From Chrysemys picta bellii (taxonomy: Eukaryota; Chordata; Testudines; Emydidae), in assembly GCF_011386835.1 (NCBI RefSeq), contig NC_088800.1:2046001-2110000 (forward strand): 64,000 nucleotides of DNA. The letters are read 5' to 3'. A program made the translations under genes and the position numbers. The notes beneath the pieces are model-generated. The model was not told the origin of the DNA. It worked only from the letters and a program-made list of their open reading frames with translations, and did not search any database. Shown here in pieces: positions 23,980-34,579 of this stretch. Positions within the stretch are counted from its first letter, which is position 1, and every line of letters begins with the position of its first letter.

Positions 23980-25130
23980 AGAACAGAAAAGTCACCTTCA
24001 AGGCCAGGACTTAAGGAGAGCTCGCATCTGGGTCAGCGAGGCCCTTTATGCTAGCCCGATGGACGTGCAGCACCAGATGGTGCCAGGGCCAACCCGATGG
24101 ATACCGCTAAGGGAAAAATTTCCGGCGACTGTACTTGGGGCTTGCACACACCTACAATGGAATGGACATGTGCAAGCATGTGAAGAACTTGTCATGAATA
24201 GGTCCATGATTGGTCGAGCCCATCTGGAAAAGGTCTGAACCAACTGCTTCTTCAGGGACCACTCATGCATCTAGAAGGCATCTCTCCTGGGGCGATCTGC
24301 AACCACATTGTTTTCCCCTGCCAAATGTATTGCTACAGGGTAAATGTTGTGGCGGATCCACCAATCCCATTTCTTTATTGCCTCCGCATACAAAAAGGCG
24401 GAGGGAGCAACCTCTTGTTTGTTTATATAATACATTGCTAATTTATTGTCTGTTACTACCTGCACAGTCTTCCCTTGCAAATGAAGAAGGAACGATCTGT
24501 GGGCCAGGTGAACAGCTCTTAATTCCAGTACATTGCTGTGCAGTGTTCTTTCTTGAGAAGACCAATGTCCTTAAACCATTAAGTTGTCCAAGTGTGCTCC
24601 CTAATCCTTTGTTGATACATCTGAAGTCACTGTCCAGCATGGACCTGGAGGAGTGAACTGCACATGTTTGAGCATATTGGTCCTGTTTGACCACCAGTGT
24701 AGAGAGGCTGTAATTTTCTGGGACATAGTGAGACCCAACTGAAGACTGTCCAAATTTGGACAGTAGACAGGGATGTCCAGTGTTGCAAAGGTATCATTGT
24801 CAGAGGGGCAAATGAAGTCATGTAGATAGTGGCTGCTACAAACCCCTTTGAGATCCAGGAAGAACTTTATCATCAGTGTGGGGCAACTTTGGATCTTCAT
24901 AGGCATTGCTCCATTTTGAGAATCTTTCTTCCGGCAGAAGGGCTCTCCCTGCTGTTGAGTCCAATATGGGACGTACAAAGGGGATCCTTTGAATAGGACA
25001 AAAGACCGATTTGGAAAGCTGAGGAAAAATCCTAGACCTGATAAGAAGTTGGTTATGGCTACAAACACTGTAGAAAGCTTTCTGTTCAAGTAAGATCAGG
25101 TCTTCAGTGGTCAAGAAATGTGTGCTTCCA
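23980..25130 (-). mobile_element. DIRS retrotransposon, antisense RNase H part plus terminal repeat
   Basis: Antisense to CTDSPL2. The frame 24271-24480 reads VQVVTDNKLAMYYINKQ, followed by WWIRHNIYPVAIHLAGENNV and VADRPRR, the RNase H end of DIRS pol. Frames at 24601-25089 carry the preceding segment (ITASLHWWSNRTN, VTSDVSTKD). At 24060-24195 lies an inverted copy of the terminal repeat seen at 19905-20000 (GGAATGGACATGTGCAAGCA versus GCTCATGTCCATTCC). The recombinase expected between RNase H and the terminal repeat is absent, so this is a deleted copy. Confidence 0.7.
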
Positions 25131-25226
25131 TCAGAAGACCAAGATCCATTGCAATATGACTGTTGATGATATGGAACTTCCTATTAATCTGTGAAGTTCC
25201 CTGTTTGTTCCTTCTGAGTACTCAGA

Positions 25227-25486
25227 CCTTGCCTACACACAAAATTTACACCAGTTTAGTGAAATCAGTGCAAACCCTGTGTGGACACTCTTATTTTGGT
25301 ACAAGAGTGACTTATTTCAGTTTAGCTTAAATTTGTTCCTAATTGACTTAAAGGTAAACAAAAATAAAGCTGGTTTAAAACAAAATAAAAGTGCCTGCAC
25401 AGTCTTTTGCACCAGTTTAAGTAATTGGTTTAAAATAACACCTTTACTTAAACTGGTGCAGCTCTATATGCAAACAAGTTTGTAAA
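25227..25486. mobile_element. MITE-like element, 'CCTTGCCTACAC' family
   Basis: Begins ACCTTGCCTACACACAAAAT, a terminus widespread in turtle genomes, and contains an internal palindrome where TGCACCAGTTTAAGTAATTG is mirrored by CTTTACTTAAACTGGTGCAG. The right terminus is not preserved. No coding capacity. Confidence 0.5.
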
Positions 25487-26178
25487 AACGGTAAACAGAG
25501 GACAATCCTCCTTGCCCTTTGGTGGCCTCCCTGATCCTGGTGTCCAGTATCTCATCCCTACTCAGCAGTAGTAGAAATTTCCATTTGCCAATTGTAAAAT
25601 CCAGTGTCACAAGGCCAGTGGTATATGACAGCTTAAAATCCTGTCTAAGAATCCGTCGTCTTAATTCAATTTTAGATTTTCTGCCATGTTCAAGATGCAG
25701 CAGTTAAGGTTATGCTGGGTAACACTGATGGTTTGCCATTTGACAGTGCGATTTCTTTTGTGGTTAAGATTTTCTTTTAAAGTTCAGTGTGGCTGCTGAC
25801 TGACAGACAGAACCTGAAGCAGATTGAGGGATCAGAGTTGCAAAATACAATTTTTAGTTAAGAAATTGCCTGGTTCCTGTATTTTTAAAATGATTTCTGA
25901 CTTCATCAAGTTTTCCAGTAAATCAGATAAAGATTACTTTACCATTTTACCTTTTCACTCATAGAAGAGTTGAGTGATATTGCAAGTTGGTTGAAATATT
26001 TTTTGAATGCTCAAATATTACTATATGAGTAATCTATCATTTCTGTTAAGTGTATTCATAATGACCATTTTTATTTAATAATCTGTACAGATTATCTATA
26101 GCTTCAGCTGTCCCTACAGTAAAGCCACTTTGAATCTTTCTGTATTAATTAAATCAAATCCATCTCTTATTTCTATAG
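25487..26178. other. CTDSPL2 long intron, 3' end
   Basis: No element recognised. It ends in the acceptor TATTTCTATAG. AT-rich. Confidence 0.6.
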
Positions 26179-26241
26179 GTTTATGTGCGGTTAAGGCCGT
26201 TCTTCAGAGAATTCCTGGAACGTATGTCTCAGATTTATGAG
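26179..26241 (+). CDS. CTDSPL2: CTDSPL2 coding exon 8 (residues 324-344)
   Basis: A 63-nt phase-0 microexon-like unit encoding [21 protein letters not shown], the helix after the catalytic loop in FCP1-type phosphatases (the 'RPG/RPF..FL' signature). The acceptor follows the 12.4-kb intron and the donor is GTAATA. Length and frame match vertebrate orthologues. Confidence 0.96.
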
Positions 26242-26352
26242 GTAATAATACTTCGATATTTCCCTGAAATTTCTTTTTATATTATATATACTCATTTATA
26301 TGATGCTAAATAATGCAGTAATGATGCAACTTTTTCCTCCTCTAATTTATAG

Positions 26353-26432
26353 ATCATTCTTTTTACTGCTTCTAAGAAGGTGTATGCAGACAAGTTACTG
26401 AACATACTAGACCCTAAAAAGCAACTGGTCAG
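26353..26432 (+). CDS. CTDSPL2: CTDSPL2 coding exon 9 (residues 345-371)
   Basis: Preceded by a 111-bp intron, the shortest in the gene. It encodes IILFTASKKVYADKLLNILD, containing HAD motif II (Thr/Ser of FTAS) and the Lys of the SKK segment, then PKKQLVR. The donor is GTAAAC. Ends in phase 2, the Arg codon being completed in the next exon. Confidence 0.96.
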
Positions 26433-29400
26433 GTAAACTTGATTAAAAACTCATGTAAATATCTAATGTTAGGCTAACCAATTTATTTTTCACAAAATTA
26501 TAATTAAGAAATCAATCATTACACATTAACTTCTTTGTTGTAGTGTGCCTCACTAAATTGACCAAGCGTGTATGCATGAAGGGGGGAAATGAGAGGTAGA
26601 AAGGTAATTGAATTATTGTACAAGGGATAAAGACATAAACCCTAATCATTGTTGTACTCCATTCTGACGCTTAAAGCATATGTGTCCCTTGATCCATCAT
26701 AACATATTTGAGAGTTACTCATTACAAATGTAATTCTTCTAGCACCTGTTTCTCTGCTACATCATCAATATTTGACTGATTTTTAAGTGTATATCAAGAA
26801 AACAAATAGTTTGACAGAAAATAATTCATTATTTGATGAGTTTTTAAAATGAACTACTTTTTAAAGGACAATTCATAAAATTAATTTTAAATCTGTTATT
26901 TGCAGGATCAAAATATTTGCATCTTTCATTCAAGCATGAAATGATTTGTTGATGATTCTGGTAACAGTTATTTAGCCTTGTTCATTTCCTAGTCTTTTAC
27001 CTGAACCCTGGGCTATGATGTAGGAGAGTGTCTTGCATTGCTCAAGAACAGTTCCTCAAGATTTTTAAGGAAATGTTGGTGGAGGGATTTGCATAGTGAT
27101 CCTCATCTGGAAGGATGATAGACTTTTTGGATGGGAAAGTTAAAGCAGAAAAAAAGGGGAAATCCTCAGGGATCCATTCAAAATGTGATATCCTTATTAA
27201 GGGGAATAAATAATTTCCACCTTCTCTGATTAGGGAATGCAAGATACTATGCCCAAGAGCTCATTTGTAAACTTCTCATTTGCATCATGTTAGCTCAGAA
27301 AACAGGGTGAAATCCCAGCTCCATGGAAGTATATTGAAAAATTCCCATTGACTTCAGTGAGATCAGGATTTCTCCTGTTGTTTTTAAAGTACAGGACGCC
27401 AATCATAATTTACTTTAAGGCTTTAAAGATATATTGTCAACTTATTTTAATCCAAATATTTTATACTTTCTAAAACTTCAGTATTCTAGAAGCATTTCAC
27501 CTAATAGATATTTTTCTGTAAATACTAAGCACTCTGGGGCAGGGACTGTCTTTTTATTACTTGTATGTACAGCACACCAGAGCCCTTGTCGATGATTGAG
27601 ACACTTACATGCTATAGTCAGACACATAATAATAATGTTTTGCAGTGTATAGATTCTGCACCCAAGCTAACGCTATATTTAGGCCTGGCAGAATTTGATG
27701 TTTATTTTTTTCATAATTTTGGCAGATATCTGTTTATTTTTAGGCATTTTTTTCTTTAATTTTTATTGATTTAAGTTTTCACGGTTGCAGGAGATTAGGG
27801 GAAAGTCAGATAATAGGGGTCTCAGACAGTAATTTAATGATCGATATTAAGATTCAAAAAGTTAAAGCTTTATAACGGTTAAAACACTAATTGTCAACAT
27901 CCCATGTCAAAATATACAAAATAAATATCCTCAAGTCAAACTCTAATAAGTTCTCAAGCAGCATTTTCCTTACTTTGCCTATCTACATTTTGATTATTAT
28001 CAATGCCCATTTTTGTTGTTGGTTTGTGTGTGTATGATGAAATCAACATTTACAGACATTTACTGATAAAAATCTAATCCTGACAACTCTAGCCATATGC
28101 TAGCCTAGCTCTAGGAATTATTTTAGGGAAGTTGTACGGCCAGTGTTGTACAGAAAGTCAGACTGAGTGATCACAATGGGCCATTCTGGCCGTGAAATCT
28201 ATGAGTTTCTATTTAAGGACTATAAATACAGAACTACTTTTTATCTATTTATGGAATCTAAACTGGGTGTGTTTCAGTTAAATAGATCTTCAGTATTGGT
28301 GTGTGGAATCTGGACATATTTCGTGTACCTTTAAAAAGTTGTTTATTCACAGATTCACCACTATTATATTCATCTTGCCAGTGTCCTCCTTAACATGCAG
28401 TAATAATATTCTTTTAGATTATTTTTAGGAAACCTAAACAAATGTTTTTAGATGCATTTTATCTCATTTAGTCAGCATTATAAATTTGTTTTTGATTAAA
28501 GTCTTTAAATATAATCAAATATGAATAATATAAAAAGGAATTATAAGTACTGAAGGAATCTATCCCATTAATGTGTGGGAGGTTACATGGCTATCTCATT
28601 CTTAATGGGAGTAACTTATGTAACACTTCACAAGTCTCTCTGAAAAAGTCTTTTACAGCTCTAATTTTTATGACTCAGAATGCAATTTTAAACGTATTGG
28701 GACAGGATGGAGATAATGAAATGGGGTGGTGCATCTGAACTATCTTCTAAGAATTTGAACTGGATCCACACTTGTGATTCATGTGCCACTGAAAAGCTGA
28801 CATCAAGGCATGATTAGTTTTGACTTTAGCCTAAAGGTAAACTTGTCAGGCATGCCACACACCTGACTCAGAACCTACATATCAAATTGTTTGTCACTGA
28901 GCCATCAGCTTATTTATAGTAACAGTGGGCGCTCCACCCCTTTGTGAAATTAAACATTTCAGATACAACTTTGTTTTTTTAATTTTGTTTGATCAGATTT
29001 CCTAAATTGTTGAACAGCCTTAGAGAGATTGTCATAATAAGAAAATGTAAAGCTTAGAAAGAGGCATTTACATTGTAATATGATTTTAATGTAACCTATA
29101 TTTGAAAGTCAGTTTATTCTATAGTTAAGGTGATGAAGCTTCAGTTGTATTTTTAATACTACTTTAAACAACCTGAATCCTTGTACACTATCCAAACATT
29201 TCTAATTTATTATACAGCCTCTCTCTGTTGAATTAAATGGGAGCAGGGTAATTGGAGGAAAAAAGCAGTTGATGGACTGTTTTGGCCTTGAGGCTTTTCT
29301 TAAGATATTGTAACTGAAATAGATTAATTGCCAACACAGGTAACAGTCCACAGAAAACATTCCTTCTAGTATTTTCTATTCTGGCAGGTACAGGGATAGG

Positions 29401-29921
29401 GAGGCTCTGTTCTCTACTGGTTAGAGCAAAGGAAGCCAGGGTTCCATTGAGGGGCTAACCCCTGACATACGGTATGACCTTGGGAAGTCGCTTGAGGTCC
29501 TTGTATGCCTCTGTCAACTCATCTGGAAAACTGGTTAAAAATCAGGACCTCACTGACAGTCAGATACTGCATCTTAACTGTTGTGGGTAAATGAATTACC
29601 AAAAAAAGTACAGAATTGCATTAATCCCTCTCTTTGGTTTTAAACATTATATTTTTAGAGTAACACACAAGTTCCATGTTAAGGCATGGCAATACTTGAA
29701 TATAAGGTCTACCTATTTGCTAAGAATTTTGATGATGAAAGAATAGCCCAAAAGAGAGAGCCAGTTTTTAAAAGGGCAGCTTCTTAAGAAGAGCTAAGCA
29801 CATCAAGAAAGAAAAATTAAGATTTTAACTTCCATAACACTTGGCAGCATTTAATTTTCCTTTTCTCTGTGCAACATATTTTTTAAGTTACTAAATTAAT
29901 TAATTTTCCTTTAACCCATAG
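26433..29921. other. CTDSPL2 intron with old repeat scraps
   Basis: Remnants: 27300-27375 reads 'ccattgacttcagtgagatcagg', 27530-27590 reads 'ctctggggcagggactgtc', and 28085-28215 ends 'gatcacaatgggccattctggccgtgaaatctatgag'; all are texts that recur in amniote LINE (CR1/L3-type) tails. A MIR-like core SINE lies at about 29395-29535 (GGTTAGAGCA ... TGACCTTGGGAAGTCGCTTG). No coding sequence is seen. Confidence 0.5.
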
Positions 29922-30048
29922 GCATCGACTTTTCCGTGAGCATTGTGTTTGTGTACAAGGAAATTATATAAAGGATTTAAATATCCTTGGTAGAGATCTT
30001 TCAAAAACGATCATAATTGACAATTCACCACAAGCCTTTGCCTATCAG
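29922..30048 (+). CDS. CTDSPL2: CTDSPL2 coding exon 10 (residues 371-413)
   Basis: Acceptor CCCATAG at 29921, donor GTAAGC at 30049. It encodes [20 protein letters not shown], then [20 protein letters not shown]. The DNSP block (Asp404, Asn405) is HAD motif III that positions the metal in SCP/FCP1 enzymes. All these residues are intact. Confidence 0.97.
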
Positions 30049-30448
30049 GTAAGCATTTTTGTGATAGTCACACTTTTTTTAGAATTTGTAAAAACCTTCT
30101 CTGAAAATGAAAACATAAACTTTTAATTTAACTAGGTAAATTAAGAAAATGCTAGGTGTAAAAAAAAAAAAAAAAAGTACCTAACTCATTTGTAATAAAT
30201 TCACCTCAAAATATGTAGGATACTTTTTTAATAGGAACATTTTAGGTGTTACTTGACCATTTCAAAAATAGTAAAATTTTAAAAAGTAAAATAATGTAAG
30301 TGAAAAGAATTTCTGTGCGGCAAACGTTCTTCAGAAAACTCAGAATACTTCACCATACTCACAACATTTCCTTTGTATTTTGATTATTTTTAATTATAAG
30401 AAGGGCTTTAACACTTTTACTCAATCAATTACCTCTTCTAGAAATTCA

Positions 30449-30562
30449 GAAAAATCCAGTCTGTTAGGATTATTCACAAAATATACCCTTTCAGAACTAG
30501 TAGAAGAAAAATCCAGTCTGTTAGGATTATTCACAAAATATACCCTTTCAGAACTAGTAGAA
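30449..30562. repeat. Exact 57-bp tandem duplication
   Basis: Positions 30449-30505 and 30506-30562 are identical. Each begins GAAAAATCCAGTCTGTTAGG and includes TATACCCTTTCAGAACTAGT. It lies in the CTDSPL2 intron 30049-33918 and has no mobile-element features. Zero divergence suggests a recent event or possibly an assembly error. Confidence 0.97.
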
Positions 30563-30959
30563 GAATTATGAGCAAACAAATTGCTGGTTGAGGTGAAGTG
30601 TGTACAACTATCATACTTCTGTGTACTAGAGGTGTTCAATATACATTCCATGATCCAGATTTAGTCCAAAAATATGCTCTATATATAATCCAGTCTCCAT
30701 AATTGTATAGACATGAGGGAAGTGGAGATTAATCTCAGGAGTCCCTCTACATTAGAGAATAGAACTGGTGTTGAAAACAGTAGTCTGCCTACTAGTGATA
30801 CAGTTTTGTTGTCTATAAATTCAGCACTAGTTCAGGGAAATCCACTGCTCACAACTGATGTCATCAGCACGATTCAATTTCATATTGTAAACTGGGCTTC
30901 TGAACCAAGATCCTAATCCAGAACCAACTGAAGTCAGTTGAAGGAAAGGACTTTTTCTG

Positions 30960-31800
30960 ATGTCAGTGAGTACAGTACAGGTCCTGATTTTGCTCCTGAG
31001 ACTTTTCCTGGATTTGGCGGGCAACGAAGATCATGTTGGTTGTCCCACAGGATGATCTAAAACCGCACTGAAATTCCAGCAATATTTCCTCAGCAAGGGG
31101 AAATAATCGATTTAAGAGGATACGGGCAAGGATTTTCCCAGCTGTAGATAGCAAAGCAATGCCTCTATAGTTTCCACACTTTGACTCATCTCCTTTCTTA
31201 AAAATTGTAACAATGTTAACGTTTCTCAAGTCTTCTGGAATCTTCTTCTTATACCAGATATGAAGAAAAAGTTTGTGGAGCTTCCTTACCAGTTCTTCAC
31301 CTCCAACTTGGAGACTTCAGCTGGTATGCCATCAGGCCCTGCTGCCTTGTTGTTCTTAGTTTGCATAATGTCTTGTGTTACTTCTTCAAGGGGCGGGGGG
31401 TGTCAGCAAGAGATTCTTTTTCATGTTGAGGTATAGATTCAATAGTAGCACCAGGGACAGTTGACTCACAGTTCAGGAGTAACTCAAAATGCTCCTTCCA
31501 TCTGGCTTCGATGGCTTTGCTATCCTTACAATACGTTGACCTGTCTTTGGCTTGGAGTGGTGTGGGTCCATGGGAGCATGGACCGTAAATGGCCCTTCTT
31601 GCCTGAAAAAAACCCTCCTCATGTCATGTTTATCAGCATAAAGCTCAATCTCCTTGTCCTTTTTGGACACCACTTATTTCTGATGTCACGGATTTTCCTT
31701 TGGGCTTCAGCCTTGAGTTGCTTGTATGATGTTTTCTTCTGCTGGTGTGATGTCGTTTTGCCACATGCGATGAGCTTTTCTTTTTTGGTCGAGCAGGCCC
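30960..31800 (-). mobile_element. Antisense non-LTR retrotransposon RT
   Basis: The minus strand frame 30963-31229 reads VTIFKKGDESKCGNYRGIAL, LLSTAGKILARILLNRL, then LEFQCGFRSSCGTTNMIFVA, the fingers and early palm of a LINE reverse transcriptase. Upstream on the same strand (31230-31673) are degraded pieces of the preceding region, including HDMRRVFF. The catalytic FADD part is missing. It is the same kind of RT as the fragment at 23240-23610. Confidence 0.75.
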
Positions 31801-32074
31801 TGAAGCTATAGGGCTGTTAGGTTAGGTGCCACCACCTTATGTGCAGGTTCCAGTCATTCATGTCATGGAGCCAGCATGGAGGAGCATGATCTGTGATCAA
31901 GGAGAAGGGGCTGCCCACTTAATCGCTAATGCCTCCTTTTCAGTAATTGAGTGAGCCTTTTCTTGATGGAATAGCTTCTTGCTCAGATTTAGCTCAGATT
32001 TGCCAAAGTCAACATCTGAGGTGCCTGCATGTAGTATGAATGCCTGGGAAAAGTTGGGGCTGATGGGTTTCAGC

Positions 32075-32131
32075 TACGGAGCCCTGCGGTCCCCCTGAAA
32101 GGGCTTGCAGACCTCCAGTTGAGAACCGCTG
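32075..32131. mobile_element. hAT element terminal fragment
   Basis: CTACGGAGCCCTGCGGTCCC ... CAGTTGAGAACCGCTG is the right end of a 'CAGTGGTTCTCAAC' hAT family (compare 39861-40270), lying between the RT and RNase H parts of the antisense Gypsy copy. Confidence 0.5.
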
Positions 32132-33410
32132 TCATAGCATATTGATGATGAGGGCTGATGATTTTATTCGTAAACATCTGGAAAACATCTGTTGCGGCTC
32201 CATGAAGTTCTGAAATGCTTAAAGGGGTTGAGAAAGAAGTTTTCTCTTGTGAGAATGGAAATAAAGAGATCTGTCAGTAATTCTTCATCAGTTTATTAGT
32301 GTTCAGGTACTTCACTGGTCCCAGTCACTGTAATAAATTGTCTACCCGTAATATCAGATAGGCACCAAATTTTGAGATGGAGTTACCTTTCCTGAAATTG
32401 ATGCAAAACCGAACTGTCCGGTTTGGGAATCACAGCTATGGGGTTCCGCCATTCACTTTTTGACCCCCTGATTATCCCCACCTGCATCATGACTTCTCAG
32501 ACTGTACACTACAGCCTCCATGGTAAGGGCCTGGGGTTCCCCCTGAGACATTAGCCCGAGATGGTCTCTAGGGTAGTGTTGGATTAACTGTGTTCTCCCA
32601 GGGAGGAGTAAAATACAGCAGCAAAGACATTGGTCAATTGGAAGAGTTGCCTCCTCTTTACAGCGCTAAGTCCCTGACCCGCAAGAGTTGGTGTCGGGTT
32701 TTGGCCACTGGGTGTTTGGAGTCCTAGTTCAGGCTCCGTAGGGAAGGGAGTTATCAGCAGGTTTTCCTTGCGTCTTCTAAGGTTTAAGAAAAGTCACATG
32801 GTAAATTTTGGTTTCCTTCCTTCTGCCTGTCATTTTTATCTCATCATCCAATGGCCCTACCTGATTAATAACTTCAAATGGACCCTGCCACTGGGCATTA
32901 ACTGACTCAGCCAAAGGAAGCAGTAAAAGGACCTGGTCACCCAGGTAAAAGACGCATAGTCATGCCCCTCCATTATCATTTTGCACCTGCACTTACTCGA
33001 CCTTTCTTAAATGTCCTCTGGTGAACACTCCTCGTCTCTGAGTCATTCCCTTAGTTGTATGATGCACTGAATCATACTTAAAGCACCTACGTCTTGTTCC
33101 TCCCAGCCATCTCAGAGCAAGTCCAAAATTCCCTGCGGCTGGTGGTCATAAAATAACTTGAAGGGAGAGAACCCTGTAAAGGCCTGCAGGACCTCCCTTA
33201 TGGTAAAAAGGAACGGTTGGACTAGCCAGTCCTAGTGCTTGGGGTCATAACTAACAAAGCGTTTCAATGTTCCCTTTGGAGTTTTATTAAATTGCTCACG
33301 TAGGCTGTCTGGCTGTGGGTGGTACACACAGATTTTCAGGGACTTGAGCTTCAGGAAGGCTGAAGTTAGACCCTTTATCTGTTAGTATTTCTTGGGAAAA
33401 TCCTATGCAT

Positions 33411-33600
33411 GGGGGGAGGGATAGCTCAGTGGTCTGAGCATTGGCCTGCTAAACCCAGGATTGTGAGTTCAATCCTTGAGGGGGCCACTTAGGGATCTGG
33501 GGCAAAAATCAGTACTTGGTCCTGCTAGTGAAGACAGGGGGCTGGACTGGATGACCTTTCGGGGTCCCTTCCAGTTCTATGAGATAGGGATATCTCCATA
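33411..33600 (+). mobile_element. Cry-type tRNA-derived SINE
   Basis: The head GGGGAGGGATAGCTCAGTGG, TCTGAGCATTGGCCTGCTAA and TTGTGAGTTCAATCCTTGAG is a tRNA-like module with A and B boxes. The body continues GGGGCAAAAATCAGTACTTG and ends with TGGACTGGATGACCTTTCGG and TCCCTTCCAGTTCTATGA, the CR1/L2-type tail shared with its partner LINE, then a short ATT/TTA repeat. This is the turtle PolIII/Cry SINE structure. It splits the integrase region of the antisense Gypsy copy, so it is younger. Confidence 0.88.
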
Positions 33601-33918
33601 TATTATTATTTATTTATTTTTAGCTTTGAGAGTTCTGGGGTTATAGCCGTAGTTTTCACTGAGTGAAGGGGAACAGCCTCTGGGTTCCTGGTTGCTTAGT
33701 CAACAGTTACTAATATGTACTGGTTTTTGGATGCAGTTATTTCCAGGGGCCTCTCTGCCTTTTGCATGGTAATATTCTTATAAATTGTCCGTTGACAATC
33801 AACATGGGCAGTGGGTTTCCTCACAAATACCCAAATGGTTCAAAATGCACTATATCATCAGTGGTCTTTTCTGGAGATATTCAGCATAAAAATTAACATA
33901 CCTGTGATTTTACTTTAG

Positions 33919-34014
33919 CTTTCAAATGGAATTCCTATAGAGAGCTGGTTCATGGATAAAAATGACAATGAACTCCTAAAATTAATTCCTTTTCTGGAGA
34001 AACTTGTAGAGCTG
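33919..34014 (+). CDS. CTDSPL2: CTDSPL2 coding exon 11 (residues 414-445)
   Basis: Phase-0 exon of 96 nt between TACTTTAG and the donor GTGAGT. It encodes [20 protein letters not shown] and [12 protein letters not shown], the C-terminal part of the FCP1-homology domain (the 'N.IPI.SWF.D..D.EL' signature). Confidence 0.97.
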
Positions 34015-34204
34015 GTGAGTAATGTATTCATCTCTTTTCATATACACTCTAGGTAGTTTCAAAATTGACTAAGTGATTTAGGAGCCCACATCACTTGGAA
34101 ACTTCTGAAAATGTTACTTAGGAACTTTCCAAAACTCTGTCTTGTCCGGACAATAATCCAAAATATGTATAGGGAGTACTTATTATTTCATTAGTAAAAA
34201 GCAG

Positions 34205-34425
34205 AATGTATTGGGTTGAGTACATGGTTAGAAGATTAGTACCAGCTCTGACACTACCTATGGGACCTTCTGTTAAGTGACTTGCCTACCTGCACATCTG
34301 TTTCCTCATTTGTAAAACTGAGATACTACTTATCTCACCGGGTTTTTGTGAATGTTAATTAGTTAATGTTGTAAAGCTCTTTGAAAATACAAAGCACTGT
34401 AAATGGTGTTGTATTATTATGTATA
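34205..34425 (+). mobile_element. MIR-like SINE
   Basis: CTGTTAAGTGACTTGCCTAC, CTGTTTCCTCATTTGTAAAA and TGTAAAGCTCTTTGAAAATA follow the order of the MIR core and LINE2-like tail in sense orientation, within the last intron of CTDSPL2. Confidence 0.7.
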
Positions 34426-34513
34426 CTAACATAATTTAAAAACGTAACTCTTGAAATCTGAAGTATAGATACATTTATTATTTTAAAAACTGTAATTTTA
34501 TTTTTTTCTACAG

Positions 34514-34579
34514 AATGAAGATGTCCGACCTCACATCAGAGACAGATTTCGCTTGCATGACTTGCTACCCCCAGATTAA
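34514..34579 (+). CDS. CTDSPL2: CTDSPL2 last coding exon (residues 446-466)
   Basis: Begins after TTTTTCTACAG and ends at TAA 34577-34579. It encodes NEDVRPHIRDRFRLHDLLPPD, the C-terminus typical of this protein (VRP.I...F.LH.LLPPD). Everything downstream in the exon is 3'UTR. Confidence 0.97.
   Translation, partial: NEDVRPHIRDRFRLHDLLPPD

Larger units (their letters stand above)
31800..33880 (-). mobile_element. Antisense Ty3/Gypsy pol, Gmr1-like INT-RT-RNase H order
   Basis: Read on the minus strand from 33880 downward: integrase core (GPLEITASKNQYILVTVD at about 33770-33700, then EILTDKGSNF near 33390-33360), the integrase C-terminal part to about 32700, then RT (equivalents of CVDYRK, YPMPR and FSTPFG at 32415-32180), then RNase H (SLITDHAPP at about 31900-31870). 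Stops and frameshifts are numerous. Integrase ahead of RT is the Ty1/copia-like order known among Ty3 elements only in the Gmr1 group. A Cry-like SINE (33411-33600) and a hAT end (32075-32131) interrupt it. No LTR was identified. Confidence 0.65.

Noticed and set aside
33411..33500. Possible tRNA gene
   Set aside because: A and B boxes are present but the acceptor stem does not close and the sequence continues into a SINE body and tail.
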